Of a DNA stretch of 64,000 nt, positions 35,309 to 48,400 are shown piece by piece. The DNA lies in NCBI RefSeq assembly GCF_028476545.1, contig NW_026732380.1, forward strand, positions 245,001 to 309,000, written 5' to 3'. Numbering within the stretch: position 1 is the first letter of the stretch; each line of letters opens with the position of its first letter. Below the pieces are notes generated by a model. That model was not told where the DNA came from. It worked only from the letters and a program-made list of their open reading frames with translations, and searched no databases. The stretch comes from Physella acuta. Its lineage: Eukaryota > Mollusca > Gastropoda > Physidae. The position numbers and the translations under genes were made by a program.

Positions 35309-35585
35309 TAAGGGGCAGTGATGATTTTTCTTAAGTAATGTAGCGGTAGTTTTAATAAAGACATACAAAGTTGTTTTTTAAAAACACCTAGACGCTATAT
35401 AATACCGCATTATACATGTATACACGTCTATCAATAAGTGTAAATTCTTTACATTTGTTTCTTGATGCCTTTCAGATAACAATTTTTAATTAATTTTAAT
35501 AAATACTCTAATGCTTTCAGCCTTAAATCTGATTATCCGATGATTCTAAGACAACTCATGAGATTAACAACATTTGAATTATTTT
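35309..35585 (+). repeat. Dispersed ~280-bp repeat, copy 2
   Basis: The same element as 27496-27780, in the same orientation. It is again preceded directly by a tandem array and by a 'ggcggcc' phrase. Confidence 0.85.
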
Positions 35586-35754
35586 ATTTTGTCTTATATC
35601 AGAACTGGGGTGTAGAGCAATGTATAGATGTGGGAGTATTATATAAGATATGTCTCCAGATACTGAGACAGATTACGAGACAGATATGGTTATAGACGCC
35701 CAAAGATCATTGCAGCTTGAGATGCCGGTTTGTCACCACTCAAGTTTAACTTCC

Positions 35755-36765
35755 TCAAAACATCACACATCAATTTCAATGACATCACACATCAATTTCA
35801 ATGACATCACACATCAATTTCAATGACATCACACATCAATTTCAATGACATCACTCATCAATTTCAATGACATCACACATCAATTTCAATGACATCACAC
35901 ATCAATTTCAATGACATCACTCATCAATTTCAATGACATCACACATCAATTTCAATGACATCACACATCAATTTCAATGACATCACTCATCAATTTCAAT
36001 GACATCACACATCAATTTCAATGACATCACACATCAATTTCAATGACATCACTCATCAATTTCAATCACATCACACATCAATTTCAATGACATCACACAT
36101 CAATTTCAATGACATCACACATCAATTTCAATGACATCACTCATCAATTTCAATGACATCACACATCAATTTCAATCACATCACACATCAATTTCAATCA
36201 CATCACACATCAATTTCAATGACATCACTCATCAATTTCAATGACATCACACATCAATTTCAATGACATCACACATCAATTTCAATGACATCACACATCA
36301 ATTTCAATGACATCACTCATCAATTTCAATGACATCACACATCAATTTCAATGACATCACACATCAATTTCAATGACATCACTCATCAATTTCAATGACA
36401 TCACACATCAATTTCAATGACATCACACATCAATTTCAATGACATCACTCATCAATTTCAATGACATCACACATCAATTTCAATGACATCACACATCAAT
36501 TTCAATGACATCACTCATCAATTTCAATCACATCACACATCAATTTCAATCACATCACACATCAATTTCAATGACATCACACATCAATTTCAATGACATC
36601 ACTCATCAATTTCAATGACATCACACATCAATTTCAATCACATCACACATCAATTTCAATCACATCACACATCAATTTCAATGACATCACTCATCAATTT
36701 CAATGACATCACACATCAATTTCAATCACATCACACATCAATTTCAATGACATCACACATCAATT
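35755..36765. repeat. 22-bp minisatellite with 66-bp higher-order pattern
   Basis: About 46 copies of 'atcaatttcaatgacatcac' plus two bases. In much of the array the variants cycle acac, acac, actc, giving a 66-base period. Some units read 'caatcacatcac' instead of 'caatgacatcac'. Confidence 0.95.
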
Positions 36766-38261
36766 GTTGCTATACTTGTCAGACTAATAAACATTTGCTT
36801 CATAAAATATATAAAAAATTAATGAACTAATCCCGTCGTTAATGTTTTACTACTAAAATAATTTTTGCTCTGTAGTTTTAAATTTCAGACTATTTTAAGA
36901 AACAAATAGCTTTAAAAAAGTTTTAGCCGCAATAATTTCAAGCATTGTTGGTGAACTTTAAAAAATAACTTTTTTATGTTTAGATACTACCAATAGTTGA
37001 ACTTCATAAAGCGCATGAATTGGTTCAAATTGTTGCTTGAATTGGTTGAAATTGTTGCGTGAATTAGTTCAACTGTTTTTGCGTGATGTCCAACGGACAT
37101 TATATGGCTCGCATCTCCTTCCCTCATCACGTGATGATGGGCTTTACGACATCGAGATGTCGTTAAAAAAATGTGCAACGGGCCAGCGAGCACCGGTTAT
37201 AACTTTTTTTTTTAACTGCTGACATTTTCAAATGAGGTTTGTTGGGATTTACGTTCGTGTTTCTTGCAATAATAATTAAAGTCTTGAACGTGGGAGACAA
37301 CTCGTGTTGCAAGGGAGACAACTTCTATCTCTGAACGTGACTTACGAAACTTGACGTCATTTTTTTCTAGATAAATGTTAACCAGGTGACCTGCGTCAGG
37401 GGAGGTAACGTGGGGTTTTTAAAACAGATTTCTGGGGTTAAGTCCGTAGGACGTCCCTGAGTTCACTCAGATTAAATGGGTACCTGGCACTAGTCGGCTA
37501 AAATAAAATTGATTGACGGTAGTGCTGGCTACACTGACCATATGACGGGTTAAAATAGAAAACATATTTTTTTTCGTGGACTGGCAGTAACAGTTAAATG
37601 ACTTTTGAATTTATACACACAATAATTATTTTTTTTTTTAAATCCTTATGGTTTCGTTTCGCTTGTTTTACTTATTTTCGGTTTTTTTTTAAATTTGTTT
37701 TGTTGTTGTTGTTTGTTTGTTTGTTTTGTTTTTTTCCCCGCAGATTCGGTATTTTATTGATTATACAGGTAGATTTTAATAATTAAAAAAAAAAAACAAT
37801 TTCTAAATTGACCACAGATGGGTATCCCATAATTTCACACAAACGCTCGCACCATATGGCACACCGCAAGCATTGTGGGTAAAGTCTATTCTATCTACTC
37901 AACAAACAAATCAGCTCTAGCCTCTCAACAATCCCAGAGTTCCATTGTATCTGCCTGACGCATCCACACAAACAATCACGCCCAATACGATAAGTCAACA
38001 GCCATTCGTCTCCATCCCCCCCCCCACACACCCCACCCCACCAGCCCAACAATAACCTGCCCTAATTAATTGCACACACTTCACCATCAATATTTGGTTG
38101 ATCTGATTACGGTCAAATCACACATAGTTAACCGACAAACACAGATCAATAATCCGCACCAAATTAACCCACACTCAAATACTAAATCACACAAACCTAA
38201 TTTCTAAATTACTCAAAACGAAACACTAAATTATTGTTTATTTCAAAGTGCCTCCGATATA
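36766..38261. other. Unique stretch
   Basis: AT-rich single-copy sequence with T runs (37570-37740) and one SINE fragment (37430-37560). No convincing coding region. Confidence 0.6.
37430..37560 (+). mobile_element. SINE fragment
   Basis: Shares 'taagtccgtaggacgtccct', 'gagttcactcag', 'atgggtacctggc' and 'agtgctggctacact...catatgacg' with the SINE at 30825. Confidence 0.7.
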
Positions 38262-38525
<264 letters not shown>

Positions 38526-38877
38526 CCTAAGATTCCCCCACCCCCCTCTACTTTTTTCTCCGCCACTAGTTGTAAATACTGTTATCAGTAGCTCTTGTAA
38601 AGATAAAAATAAAGTGAAGGCTACTATCAGTGAGGTCATTAGCTCCTTGCTTTAGTTCGAGCTTAGCCTTCTTGCTGTGATAACCATTGGCAATCCCAGC
38701 GGTCAACTGGGCTTTAACTCAATTAACTTGGCTAGCAAATTAAAAAACACAGGTTCGAATCCTGGCAGGATTAAATTGTGGAGGTCAAGAGGGAATACGT
38801 AACACAGTGGAGGTCATGGATGAGTAAAACGGATGTCATATTTGTGTGAAGTCTTTGATCACTGTAAAATAAGTAAA
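38526..38877. other. Unique stretch with tRNA-like motif
   Basis: Contains 'acaggttcgaatcctggc' at 38750-38767, a good T-arm/B-box, in a context that does not fold as a full tRNA. Probably a decayed SINE head. Confidence 0.45.
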
Positions 38878-39340
38878 AAAAAAAATAAACCGGGAGTGAT
38901 CTCCCCTAAACTTTCTCGAATATTCTTATATAACTCGGAATATAGACATGATTTTAAATTACTTAAACTTTTAAAAATAGAATAGAATCTCGTAGAAAAA
39001 AGAATTGCGCACCAAGCGAACGCCAAAAGAAAATGTGCATAATAGTGCGCAATATTATTAGTACTTTTTAAATTTACATGCGTTTTTTGAGAAATCGGAA
39101 ATTGCGTTTTTCTACATTCGAATATACCTTTATTTTTTATTTTTCTTCTTTAAATAAAATGTTGGTTATACATTTAAAACATCTACCATATTTTTTCAAT
39201 TAAAGTCCGTATCAAGTTCTCGATATATCGTTGAAGATTCTGATGTGATGTCCGGCGAAAATATTTTTCGGACTGAGAGAGAGAGAGAGAGATAGAGAGA
39301 GAGGGAAGTGCGCACATCGGCTTTTATATATTAGGATTGT
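38878..39340. repeat. Interspersed repeat family A, copy 1
   Basis: Starts 'aataaaccgggagtgatctc', continues with 'cccctaaactttctcgaata', and shares several hundred bases of ~85-90% similar sequence with 44794-45130, including 'agaattgcgcac' and 'aagcgaacgcc'. The copy then diverges and ends in a (GA)n tract and 'cttttatatattaggat'. The opening contains the hairpin GGGAG-TGAT-CTCCC. Class unknown. Confidence 0.8.
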
Positions 39341-39715
39341 CTGACACTCATACTTCATCTTAACATGCCAACCACTTACTCCCAACCCAATTACTCGTCT
39401 GATGCCAACCACTCGCGGCCCAAGCCAACCACTCGCCCCACCCATACAACAATTAAATTAAAAGCTCTGATCTCTTCAGCTGATGTTAACATCGTTTTAT
39501 TTTACATTCACCAATCAATTTCTTAAGTGTCAAATTTATTAATTTTTTTAATGGCATGCCCTAGGCAATTCTCATCCAGATTCAATCTTAATGTCCTTAA
39601 GTGCGGAGTTAATGATAATTGCATAATTGACACAGCATTACACCGATCTGTAAGCAGAGATTACACGGCATGTAACCAGCCACACATCGTACATGTAATG
39701 AAATAAAACGGTGAA

Positions 39716-40500
39716 ACATTAGACCCACACACACATTCACACCCACACATTCACACCCACACATTTACACCCACACATTTACACCCACAATACACCCACA
39801 CATTAACATCCACACATTCACACCCACACATTTACACCCACACATTTACACCCACACATTTACACCCACACATTTACACCCACACATTCACACCCACACA
39901 TTTACACCCACACATTCACACCCACACATTTACACCCACACATTTACACCCACACATTTACACCCACACATTCACACCCACACGTTTACACCCACACATT
40001 CACACCCACACGTTTACACCCACACATTCACACCCACACATTTACACCCACACATTCACACCCACACACTCACACCCACACACTCACACCCACACATTTA
40101 CACCCACACATTTACACCCACACATTTACACCCACACATTTACACCCACACATTTACATCCACACATTCACACCCACACATTCACACCCACACATTCACA
40201 CCCACACATTCACACCCACACATTCACACCCACACATTTACACACACACATTTACACCCACACATTTACACACACACATTTACACACACACATTTACACA
40301 CACACATTTACACCCACACATTCACACCCACACATTTACACACACACATTTACACACACACATTTACACACACACATTTACACCCACACATTCACACCCA
40401 CACATTTACACACACACATTTACACCCACACATTCACACCCACACATTCACACCCACATATTTACACCCACACATTCACACCCACACCAAACATATACTC
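39716..40500. repeat. 14-bp minisatellite (CATTTACACCCACA)n
   Basis: About 55 copies; 'cattcacaccc' and 'catttacaccc' alternate irregularly, and a block with 'cacacaca' spacers is repeated (40230-40400). Confidence 0.95.
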
Positions 40501-41130
40501 CCACACACATTCCCACACACTCACAGATGTTGTCAGTTCACACCATAAAACACACACAACTCAAACACAACCCACACACAAACCCTGCCCACATTAAACC
40601 CATCAACAAGAAAACCCTGCTAACCATGAACCTTGCCAATAATTGAACACTGCCAACATTGAACCCTGCAAACATTGAACCCTGCCAAGATAGAACCCTG
40701 CTAACATTGAACCCTGCCAACATTGAACCCTGCCAACCCTTCCAACATTGAACCCTGCCAATATTAAACCCTGCCAATATTAAACCCTGCCAACATTGAA
40801 CCCTGCCAACATTGAACCCTGCCAACATTGAACCCGGCCAACATTGAACCCTGTCAACATTGAATCCTGCCACCATGAACCCTCTCAACATTGAACCCTT
40901 CCATAATGAACCCTGCCAACATTGAACCCTGCCAACATTGAACCCTGCCAACATTGAACCCTCTCAACATTGAACCCTTCCATAATGAACCCTGCCAACA
41001 TTGAACCATGCCAACACTGAACCCTGCAAACACTGAACCCTGCAAACACTGAACCCTGCCAACACTGAACCCTGCCAACACTGAACCCTGCCAACACTGA
41101 ACCCTGCCAACACTAAACCCTGCCAACATT
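40501..41130. repeat. 16-bp minisatellite (CCCTGCCAACATTGAA)n
   Basis: About 31 copies, irregular at the left edge (40560-40640). A 'ccataatgaaccct' variant marks a duplicated block of about 80 bases (40860-40990). Frames are artefacts. Confidence 0.95.
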
Positions 41131-41530
41131 ATACAAAAGCTATCCCCCAATCGTCCTCTAAACGAATTGTTTATGTGCTGCCCCATCTACACACACATTA
41201 ACTCGGTTATCTCTCTTGTTCCAACAATTAATTTAATAATCGTCAGCGCCACTCCTACCCCACCCCTGTATCACCCATCTCCCTACCCCGCGGGGAAAGA
41301 TCGGTTTACCCCCCCCCCCTACAGTCCCATTATACCCTGGCATCAATTAGCCCGATATTGCCCTCGGCTTGTGGGACCACAACACAGATCATTTTTGTTG
41401 GCCTCAGTTTTTCCACCAGCGGATGGTTTCCCCTTCCGATGGATTCGTTCTATTGTTTCTCTAAGTGCTCTCCCTTTAAAAAATTAATTTAAACCACTTT
41501 AATGACAACAGCGGTAGGTCGCCTTTATCA
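41131..41530. other. Unique stretch
   Basis: Contains a 106-codon open frame (41167-41487) of ordinary composition but no recognised domain or splice support; C run near 41310. Confidence 0.5.
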
Positions 41531-41533
41531 AAA

Positions 41534-41755
41534 GACCATTTTTATGAAAGGTTTTAGATTCGTTTACAACTGTGTTGTGGTCGGGTAGGGTATGATGGTG
41601 TGGGACCGTTTTTATGAAAGGTTTTAGATTCGTTTACAACTGTGTTGTGGTCGGTGAGGTATGATGGTGTAGAGTGGGACCGTTTTTATGAAAGGTTTTA
41701 GATTCATTTACAGCTGTGTTGTGGTCGGTAGGGTATGATGGCGTGGAGTGGAGGA
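41534..41755. repeat. ~70-bp tandem repeat, three copies
   Basis: Copies begin at about 41536, 41606 and 41679 and share 'tttttatgaaaggttttaga', 'ttcgtttacaactgtgttg' and 'tggtcggtagggtatgatgg'. Confidence 0.92.
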
Positions 41756-42038
41756 GTTGGTGTGTTGTGTACAAAACAGCTGACTACAACTTTAGATCTT
41801 TTTGAGAAAGTCGTCCCACAATTCACAACATCTGTAAATATCTTAAACAGGGGGAACCGATGACTCCATTAAGACCAGCTATACGTTAAGTTGTGGGAAA
41901 CAGTGGGTATGTCGTAAAGTCGATATGACTATGTCGTAAAGTCCATAGATAAGAGAATTGACTATAGTAAAATAGGCTTCACAAATTTTTGGCACATACA
42001 TTGATTAAATACCAAAAAGTCAGTTCTAAGTTAAAGAA

Positions 42039-42250
42039 CGGCGTGGTCAGATTGTAGAGCACTCGACTGTCATCTCGAAGGTCTCAAGTTCAGATCTCGT
42101 TCGGGATTCGAGACTGCAGAATGTGCCTGATGTGTGCTTCAGTCACGTTAGGGAAAGTAACAGTGGCTGACCACACCACACCACCATATGCCGGGGAACT
42201 CTATATTCCCTATGGGTCTTTGGGTATGTAAGGAAAACTTGTAGACTATT
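42039..42250 (+). mobile_element. tRNA-derived SINE, second type
   Basis: The head 'cggcgtggtcagattgtaga' plus 'gc' fits an A box. 'cgactgtcatctcgaagg' resembles an anticodon arm, and 'caagttcagatctc' the B box. The body ends 'ccctatgggtctttgggta'. Its body differs from that of the SINE at 30825, so two subfamilies may be present. Confidence 0.6.
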
Positions 42251-42509
42251 CACCTTTCAGCAAAGCTGCAATAAAGCCTTAATACTAACGATGTTTATAT
42301 ATAGTCGATCGTTAATACAGCTAGATGAAGCATTGTTTTCTCGATAGTTTAATAAGTGTCCATGTTGACCATTTCGGTACAAACGTAAGTATCTCTAAGT
42401 AAATAAAATAAAAATACTCTCCACACCTGCTCATTGTATCAACAACAAAATCTTGTTTCCTGTCACGTGTTCTGTCATATTTAGCCAAATTTTTTACATT
42501 TGCACTTAC

Positions 42510-42598
42510 CTGTGAATGGAATCTTTAGCCAAGATGGCGGCATCTTTAGAGGGCTGTAGCACCCTGTCTTTGAGGTTACTGAAAGCTCCAAACGGCAT
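42510..42598 (-). CDS. First coding exon of an unidentified gene
   Basis: Read on the - strand, ATG (42598-42596) opens 29 codons beginning MPFGAFSNLKDRVLQPSKDA and ending AKDSIH plus two bases. It runs straight into CACAG|GTAAGT, an excellent donor at 42509. An in-frame TGA lies six codons upstream of the ATG, and the context (CCAAGATGC, A at -3) is good. The peptide is amphipathic and charged with no signal sequence, so the product is probably cytosolic or peripheral; I do not recognise the family. The other exons must lie at lower coordinates across the satellite-rich region and were not found. The upstream side has ETS, CRE and YY1 motifs, as in constitutively expressed genes. The longer overlapping frame (MGVDPEN...) is a shadow. 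Confidence 0.6.
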
Positions 42599-42695
42599 CT
42601 TGGTGTGATGACGTCACAAAATGGCCGCTGCTGGTAAACCTTGAGTGTCCCTGTGCCGGGATAATTTTCTGGGTCCACGCCCACCGGAAGTGGTC
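42530..42695 (-). promoter_or_regulatory. TATA-less promoter with ETS, CRE and YY1 sites
   Basis: On the + strand text: AAGATGGCGGC (42531-42541, YY1, inside the exon), GATGACGTCAC (about 42607-42617, CRE), ACCGGAAGTGG (about 42683-42693, ETS). All lie within 170 bases around the ATG of the - strand exon. Confidence 0.5.
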
Positions 42696-42699
42696 TAGA

Positions 42700-43095
42700 A
42701 ACAGATGGGGTGGGTACACTTGCTGGCGAATGTTTTTCTCATTTTAGTGGGGGTCTGGGGGTCGTCTGATGTAAAGTGGTGGGGTCTTGGGTCAGCCGAT
42801 TTAAATTAAACAGCCAGCCTCTGAAAGAAAAGAAAACAAAGATTTAATTCTGTGGACAGTTTTGCTCAATGACCAATTAATAAATTAATTTATCATTTGT
42901 TTTCTCTTTATAATTCATTATATTTTGGTCTCATATAACCCCCCCCCCCCCACACACACACACACTACTCCTTCAAAGGCGGATTTTGTCCTATGTGTAG
43001 GCCTATTTATATTTTAAGCTAATTTAATAAGCATGAATTATATATGAACATATCAAAGTTTTATTAGCTTTGTTAATTTTACTATACTACTATAT
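42700..43095. other. Unique stretch
   Basis: AT-rich with a C/CA run at 42941-42965; nothing else recognised. Confidence 0.55.
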
Positions 43096-43097
43096 AC

Positions 43098-43300
43098 TAC
43101 TACACTACTACGATGGTGTCATCCTCTAAGATGGTGTCAACCTCGAGATGGTGTCAACCTCTAGAATGGTGTCAACCTCGTGATGGTGTCATCTCCTTGA
43201 TGTGACCTCAGCAAGTTTATGTGTGGCTGTGGTTGTACCTCACACTACTCGTTATGTGGCTGTGGTTGTACCTCACACAACTCATTGTTTTGATAAACTC
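43098..43300. repeat. Short tandem repeats
   Basis: About five imperfect copies of 'gatggtgtcaacctc' type (43110-43200), then two copies of a ~33-base unit with 'tgtggctgtggttgtacctc' (43221-43285). Confidence 0.8.
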
Positions 43301-44455
43301 GCTACTAAGCTCGTCTTTGTACGGCCGTAAAACTTTAAAAATGTAGAGGGAGATTTTCATCCCTTGTTGTCATTTGATTTAAATGTCACTAGCAGTTTTT
43401 CAGTCATCATGTCATTTAGGTTGAATGTGGGTTAAGTGTGTGAATAATTATAACTAATATCAGGTTCTTAGACACGAAAAATTAATGTATTCTTTACGTT
43501 GTTAACGTTATTGACGCGTTTAACATTTAAAAGCAAGAAGTTAATGTCAGAGAATGACATGTTGTCACCTATAAAGATGTCAATGTCAAAGATGGCATCT
43601 ACAAAGATGCTAATGTCAAAGATGGCATCTACAAAGTTTTCCACAGCCACTGGTTAATTTAACCATATTTTAATGTTTTAAAAAGTATTTTGTGCATTAT
43701 TTATTTTAATATCAATTCAAAAGAAATTATTTTCAAGTCTTCAAGACAAAGTGTTGGGAACGCAAATCGAGAATACTGAAAAACTTCATCTATGCTTGAT
43801 TGTTTATTAATCGTCACACCTGCCTTCTATTTAGGTGAGTAGATAGTATTGTAATCTACAGATTTAGAACCCTCTGATATAATATATTATGCAATCCGAT
43901 GCAGTTCTAGTTATATGGGGGTGGGGGTAGGGCTGGTATATGCTTGTTGGTGCGGCTAGTTCGGGTGGGGGTGGGGGGTGTTTGCTGATCCAAGCGAACA
44001 CAGCAGCTTCCAACTTTCTTTACAAACATACCAACATCAGCGAGGGAGGTGGGGGGGAGAGAAGGAATCGCACTCTTAGCTTTGATAAATCAAACAATGC
44101 ACCGACGTCGCTTATCACAGCAACCAATCAAATCAGTCGGTACAAACACCGGTATCAAACGAAACGAAAGTAAACACACAAGTCCGGCGACCTCTTGAGG
44201 GTGATCAATGAATGATCGATATCAGAGGATTAATTGTGTGAATAACAGGTCGATGGCGCGGTTTTGTTAAGAGATTTCTATTGAATTAACGATATCGATT
44301 TTAATCAAACACCAAAACTGATTAGAGGGGTGTGAGCTAGACTATGAATTAAATGACAGGAAGACAGAAGCGTAGATATGCGCATATCGCATCTCTCTGG
44401 CTAGGGGAGGGGACTCTCGTGGCGTGGATTAGCTCCCGGATATGACGTAGTCATC
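43301..44455. other. Unique stretch
   Basis: AT-rich unique sequence with a small repeat of 'aaagatg(t)caatgtcaaag' (43570-43630) and G runs (43915-43980, 44040-44060). No gene recognised. Confidence 0.55.
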
Positions 44456-44505
44456 AGGACAAGCATGGCGGGAACTGCTATTTTTCCAATCTTTTATTTC
44501 AACAG

Positions 44506-44673
44506 ATGTTCGATGGCATAAATCATGCGAGTATTGTCGTAAAAATTACGGATGAAATACTACCTAAAATTTGTTTGAGAGAGGGGGTGTGGTGTGAATA
44601 TTGCGTAGTTCAAGAAAGAGCGGAAATGTTCGTTATAATCTTAATACGACGTAACTGTAGAACTGGACATTGA
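44506..44673 (+). CDS. Possible small coding exon (low confidence)
   Basis: A pyrimidine-rich tract with CAG (tttttccaatcttttatttc, then aacag) ends just before an ATG that opens 55 codons (MFDGINHASIVVKITDEILP..., stop at 44671-44673). Forty bases upstream, 'agcatggcggga' resembles a YY1/start site. The peptide is not low-complexity but is not recognised. It may be chance. Confidence 0.2.
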   Translation: MFDGINHASIVVKITDEILPKICLREGVWCEYCVVQERAEMFVIILIRRNCRTGH

Positions 44674-44793
44674 GTTACACTATTAGATATTCAAAATTTC
44701 AATCACAGCTTTAAACAATGTGTTACTGTCTATACAGAAAATTTGGGATGTTAGTTCGAAGCAATATTACTTTAATGTCAATCTTTTCTAAAA

Positions 44794-45475
44794 AATAAAC
44801 CGGGAGTGATCTCCCCTAAACTTTCTCGAATATTCTTATATAAAACAACAGGGGATGGGAACTCGGGATTTTTAATCCATTTTAAATACTTAAACTTTTT
44901 AAAATAGAATAGAATCTCATAGAAAAAAGAATTGCGCACTAAGCGAACGCCGAATAAAGATGTGTATAATAGTGCGGAATGTTATTTGTACTTTATAAAT
45001 TCACATGCGTTTTTAGAGAAAACGGAAATAGTGAAAATTAATACTTACGGTCAACGGAAATTAATCAAAATTTTACAGAAGGCAGAAAATTTGATCTTTT
45101 ACTTACATATGAAATGTCATTTATCTAACTGAAATAGTACTCAAGTTATATGCTTTTGAAAAATTCAAAGTAGAAAAAGTTCCACTTCCAGTTATCGGAA
45201 ATCGCTCACAAGTTGATACGGATCTACGATTTTGATATAATACTTATATATGAAATTTCATTAACATAGCTGTAACGGTACCCAAGTTATCGTGTTTACA
45301 CACACTCACACACACACACACACAGAGACATACGGACAAGATTGCAGAACTATGTTTTTCCTACTCAGGGGGGTGTAAAACGTCGAGATTTGCAAAACTC
45401 TCGAATTTTATTTTTGCACGATTACAATACTTTCTCTATACTTCGTATATACGTGAAAGTAAAAATAAGGAATAC
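44794..45475. repeat. Interspersed repeat family A, copy 2
   Basis: Opens with the same 'aataaaccgggagtgatctc' as 38878. It is longer than copy 1: it continues through 'atatgaaatttcattaacat', a (CA)n tract and 'cggacaagattgcagaacta', and ends 'actttctctatacttcgtat' with an ACTTTC/GAAAGT hairpin. Its tail resembles terminal modules of invertebrate non-autonomous elements; no coding capacity. Confidence 0.75.
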
Positions 45476-48400
45476 TCTACTTCACCTATTACTCACAATA
45501 ATGATGATGTGTGTAGCACATTGTCTATACCGTGTTAAGAGTTAGGGTTGTGATGTTATAGGGTTGTGATCTTATATTGGTGTGCTCCTGTCACCTTCTC
45601 TTACACCTACATACATTTATAGGGTGTCACCAGTTGTCACCATCCCATTATCCATGACGTGTCATTAGTCACGATATTTATATCATGTTGGCTAATTAGA
45701 TAATTAGATGATTGCAGCTTGATTAGAATCTTTGCGCAAAGCCTGGGCAACAAATTGAGAAGAGTCAGATCTCGCCCCCCCCCCTCCTCCCACTCCCCTC
45801 ACATCGCCCAAGGGAGGGCATCACTTATACTATATTATACCATGTGCAGCCAGCCTTATGGACTTTTAGAGTTTACTCCCTTAGCTTTCACGCCCCAAGG
45901 TTAAGCCACAAGATGGGAGGTCTTTCTTCTCCTAGATGCAGTCCGCAACCCCCCCCCCCCCCGCACCCGCCTGGCGACGCTTCTGCCTAGATGAGTTCCC
46001 GTCATCAGCTGAAGACCCTCATCTTTGATGTATGCCAGTCACTACATCGAGTTGTGTCATTTATGTAGTGTCGCAAGGCATTACAGCAGGACATGTCGCC
46101 AGTTACTACATTAAGACGTGTCACCAGTCAATACATTTATGCAGTGTGACCTATCAATACGTCACGAAATATCACCATCTAAACCACGTCAGTAGTCACC
46201 TTACATATCCTATAACCAATCCCCACATCTATCACCTCTCACGACATAAATGACATGTCACCATTTACTACCTCTCCTCCAGCACACACACCCCCCTTTC
46301 CCCCCCCCCCCTCTCCCCTCACCTATCGTTAAAAAACACCCACCGTCTCAGCCTGTGGCTACACGACAAGGGATCATCGTTTTCAGAGCGAGGAAAAATA
46401 ACGCTAATCTCTTCTGGAGAATAATGGACCAATTCTTCAAGAGCTTCACACTCCACGTTTCGAGGGATCAGAAACACAAAAAAATATTATTCCCTTTATT
46501 TTCCCGGGTTTTAATTCAACTTTTTAATTTAACTTTTTAGTCTAGTTTATCCCCGGACAGCAAGGCAGATCAGAGAAATCTGGGAATTAATTTATTCATG
46601 ATTTTCACATTTTTGTCACGGCAAAATTTATAACGTGAAAAAAAAAATCACGGCATTGAAAACAGACGTGAAGAGAACCCAGTTATCAGGTTAAGGCTGG
46701 ATGCCTGCTTTGGCTGGCCAGATTCATTTGCTCTGTTGGTCACCTACGGTATTTTTAATCAATGATTGGGATAAAAGGGGCGATAATTTAACAAGAAATT
46801 CGCGGACAAACTGAGGTTTAAACATGATTTCACTCCCCTTTCTTGTTGATGAGATTTGGCGGATCTAGTTGTTCACAAAAAGCCATTAATGGAGGGGTGG
46901 GGTTCAAACGCTGGGGTTCAAACGGTGGGTTTCGAATGGTGGGTTTCAGCGGATTGAGCGGTTGATCGCTCACACGAACAACTCCAGTAGAACGCGCCTG
47001 AGCCAACTCAGCTCAGACAGGTACCTGGCTTAAGCCGATACAGTAGCTTTATAATATTAGAACTAAATTTTAGATGTTGTATCCATAGAAATAGAAAAAG
47101 TCTACCTGATCTACTATATAAGACAAATGTTGGTGTGTGTTTTTTGTAATTTTGTGTTGTTATTATGTTGTAATGTGTAATACGTGTTATGATTCTGTGT
47201 TTTGATCTCTGGGGTGATATATGTGTGTTATATGTGTTGTGTTGCGTTGGATTGGATTGGGTTGGATTGCGTTGTGTGTTTTGTGTGTTCATGGTATTCA
47301 GTTTAGCTGTATGGTTGGATGTGAAAATAATAATGTACAAATGTCATCTTTGTGTATTGATCATTTTTAAAGCCATCGGTAAACACTCACATATACAAAC
47401 ACATCCACTCTCTTACAGATTGGCCTACATGCCAATAACAAAATTATTATATGCGTAGTTACATCGACAAAATGTCACACAAAAAAGACACACTAGAAAT
47501 TGTCACAAATAGACACACCAAACAACTACAACAAAATACAAACTAACACGAGATACACGTCATACTCATTCATTCGGTCACTCACTAAAACTATGACGTC
47601 ATACTCATTCATTCGATCACTCACTAAAACTATGACGTTATACTCATCCACGTCCCATCCCTCCCGTGAGCCCCACCCCCCACCAGTTTAATTAACCTTT
47701 TTCTAATCCGTGTAAACATCACACCCGTTCATTGTCCGATACTGCAGTATTCGATTACACCCACCGGCCGCAGTTGATCTTTACCTCCCACTCCCAACTC
47801 AATAACACGCCTCAAGCGGTTATTAATCCCTCCCCCCCACCAACCGGCTCCCACACCCCTCTACCGCCTCTACAACTTGTGGGGGTGAGTGTGTGAGGGG
47901 GTGGCACTCAGTGACGTTTGTCCGTGTGTGAGTCTAACCCCCGTCAGCTCGCTAGCACCGAGGTACCCAGCCCACATGTATGAGGTCACCCAAGCGTGAC
48001 GGCACCGATTCCGACCACTGCACCAATTCTCTTTGACTCCAGAACTTGCTGCTGGTTACTACATGCTTGCCGCGTGAATGTGACGTATACCAAACAATCA
48101 CAGCAAAAGTTAATTTTTTTTTCTGCTAATTTATTTTGGAATTTTTAAAAAAAATGTTTAAAGCTATTACCAGTAATTAAAATATAGGACTATGTATTAA
48201 GCTAATTAACATTTTCCTGGTATTCTTATCTTAATTAGTTTTTAAAGTCATAACCAACAAAAGAAATTTTCTAAGATTTTCAAGCATATTTCAAATAATT
48301 TTATACTGATGAGTTTCGGTTATGATATAACAACTACAAATTACAGCCTAAGAAATAGATGAAGTAAACTGCATTTAAAGAATGTTTAAAGTATAAATTC

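Noticed and set aside
38750-38767. tRNA gene
   Set aside because: Only a T-arm/B-box is convincing; upstream sequence does not form the other arms, so it is more likely a SINE relic.
42481-42684. 67-codon - strand frame MGVDPENYPG...
   Set aside because: It reads through the splice donor and is out of frame with the better-supported MPFGAF start, which has an upstream stop and good context.
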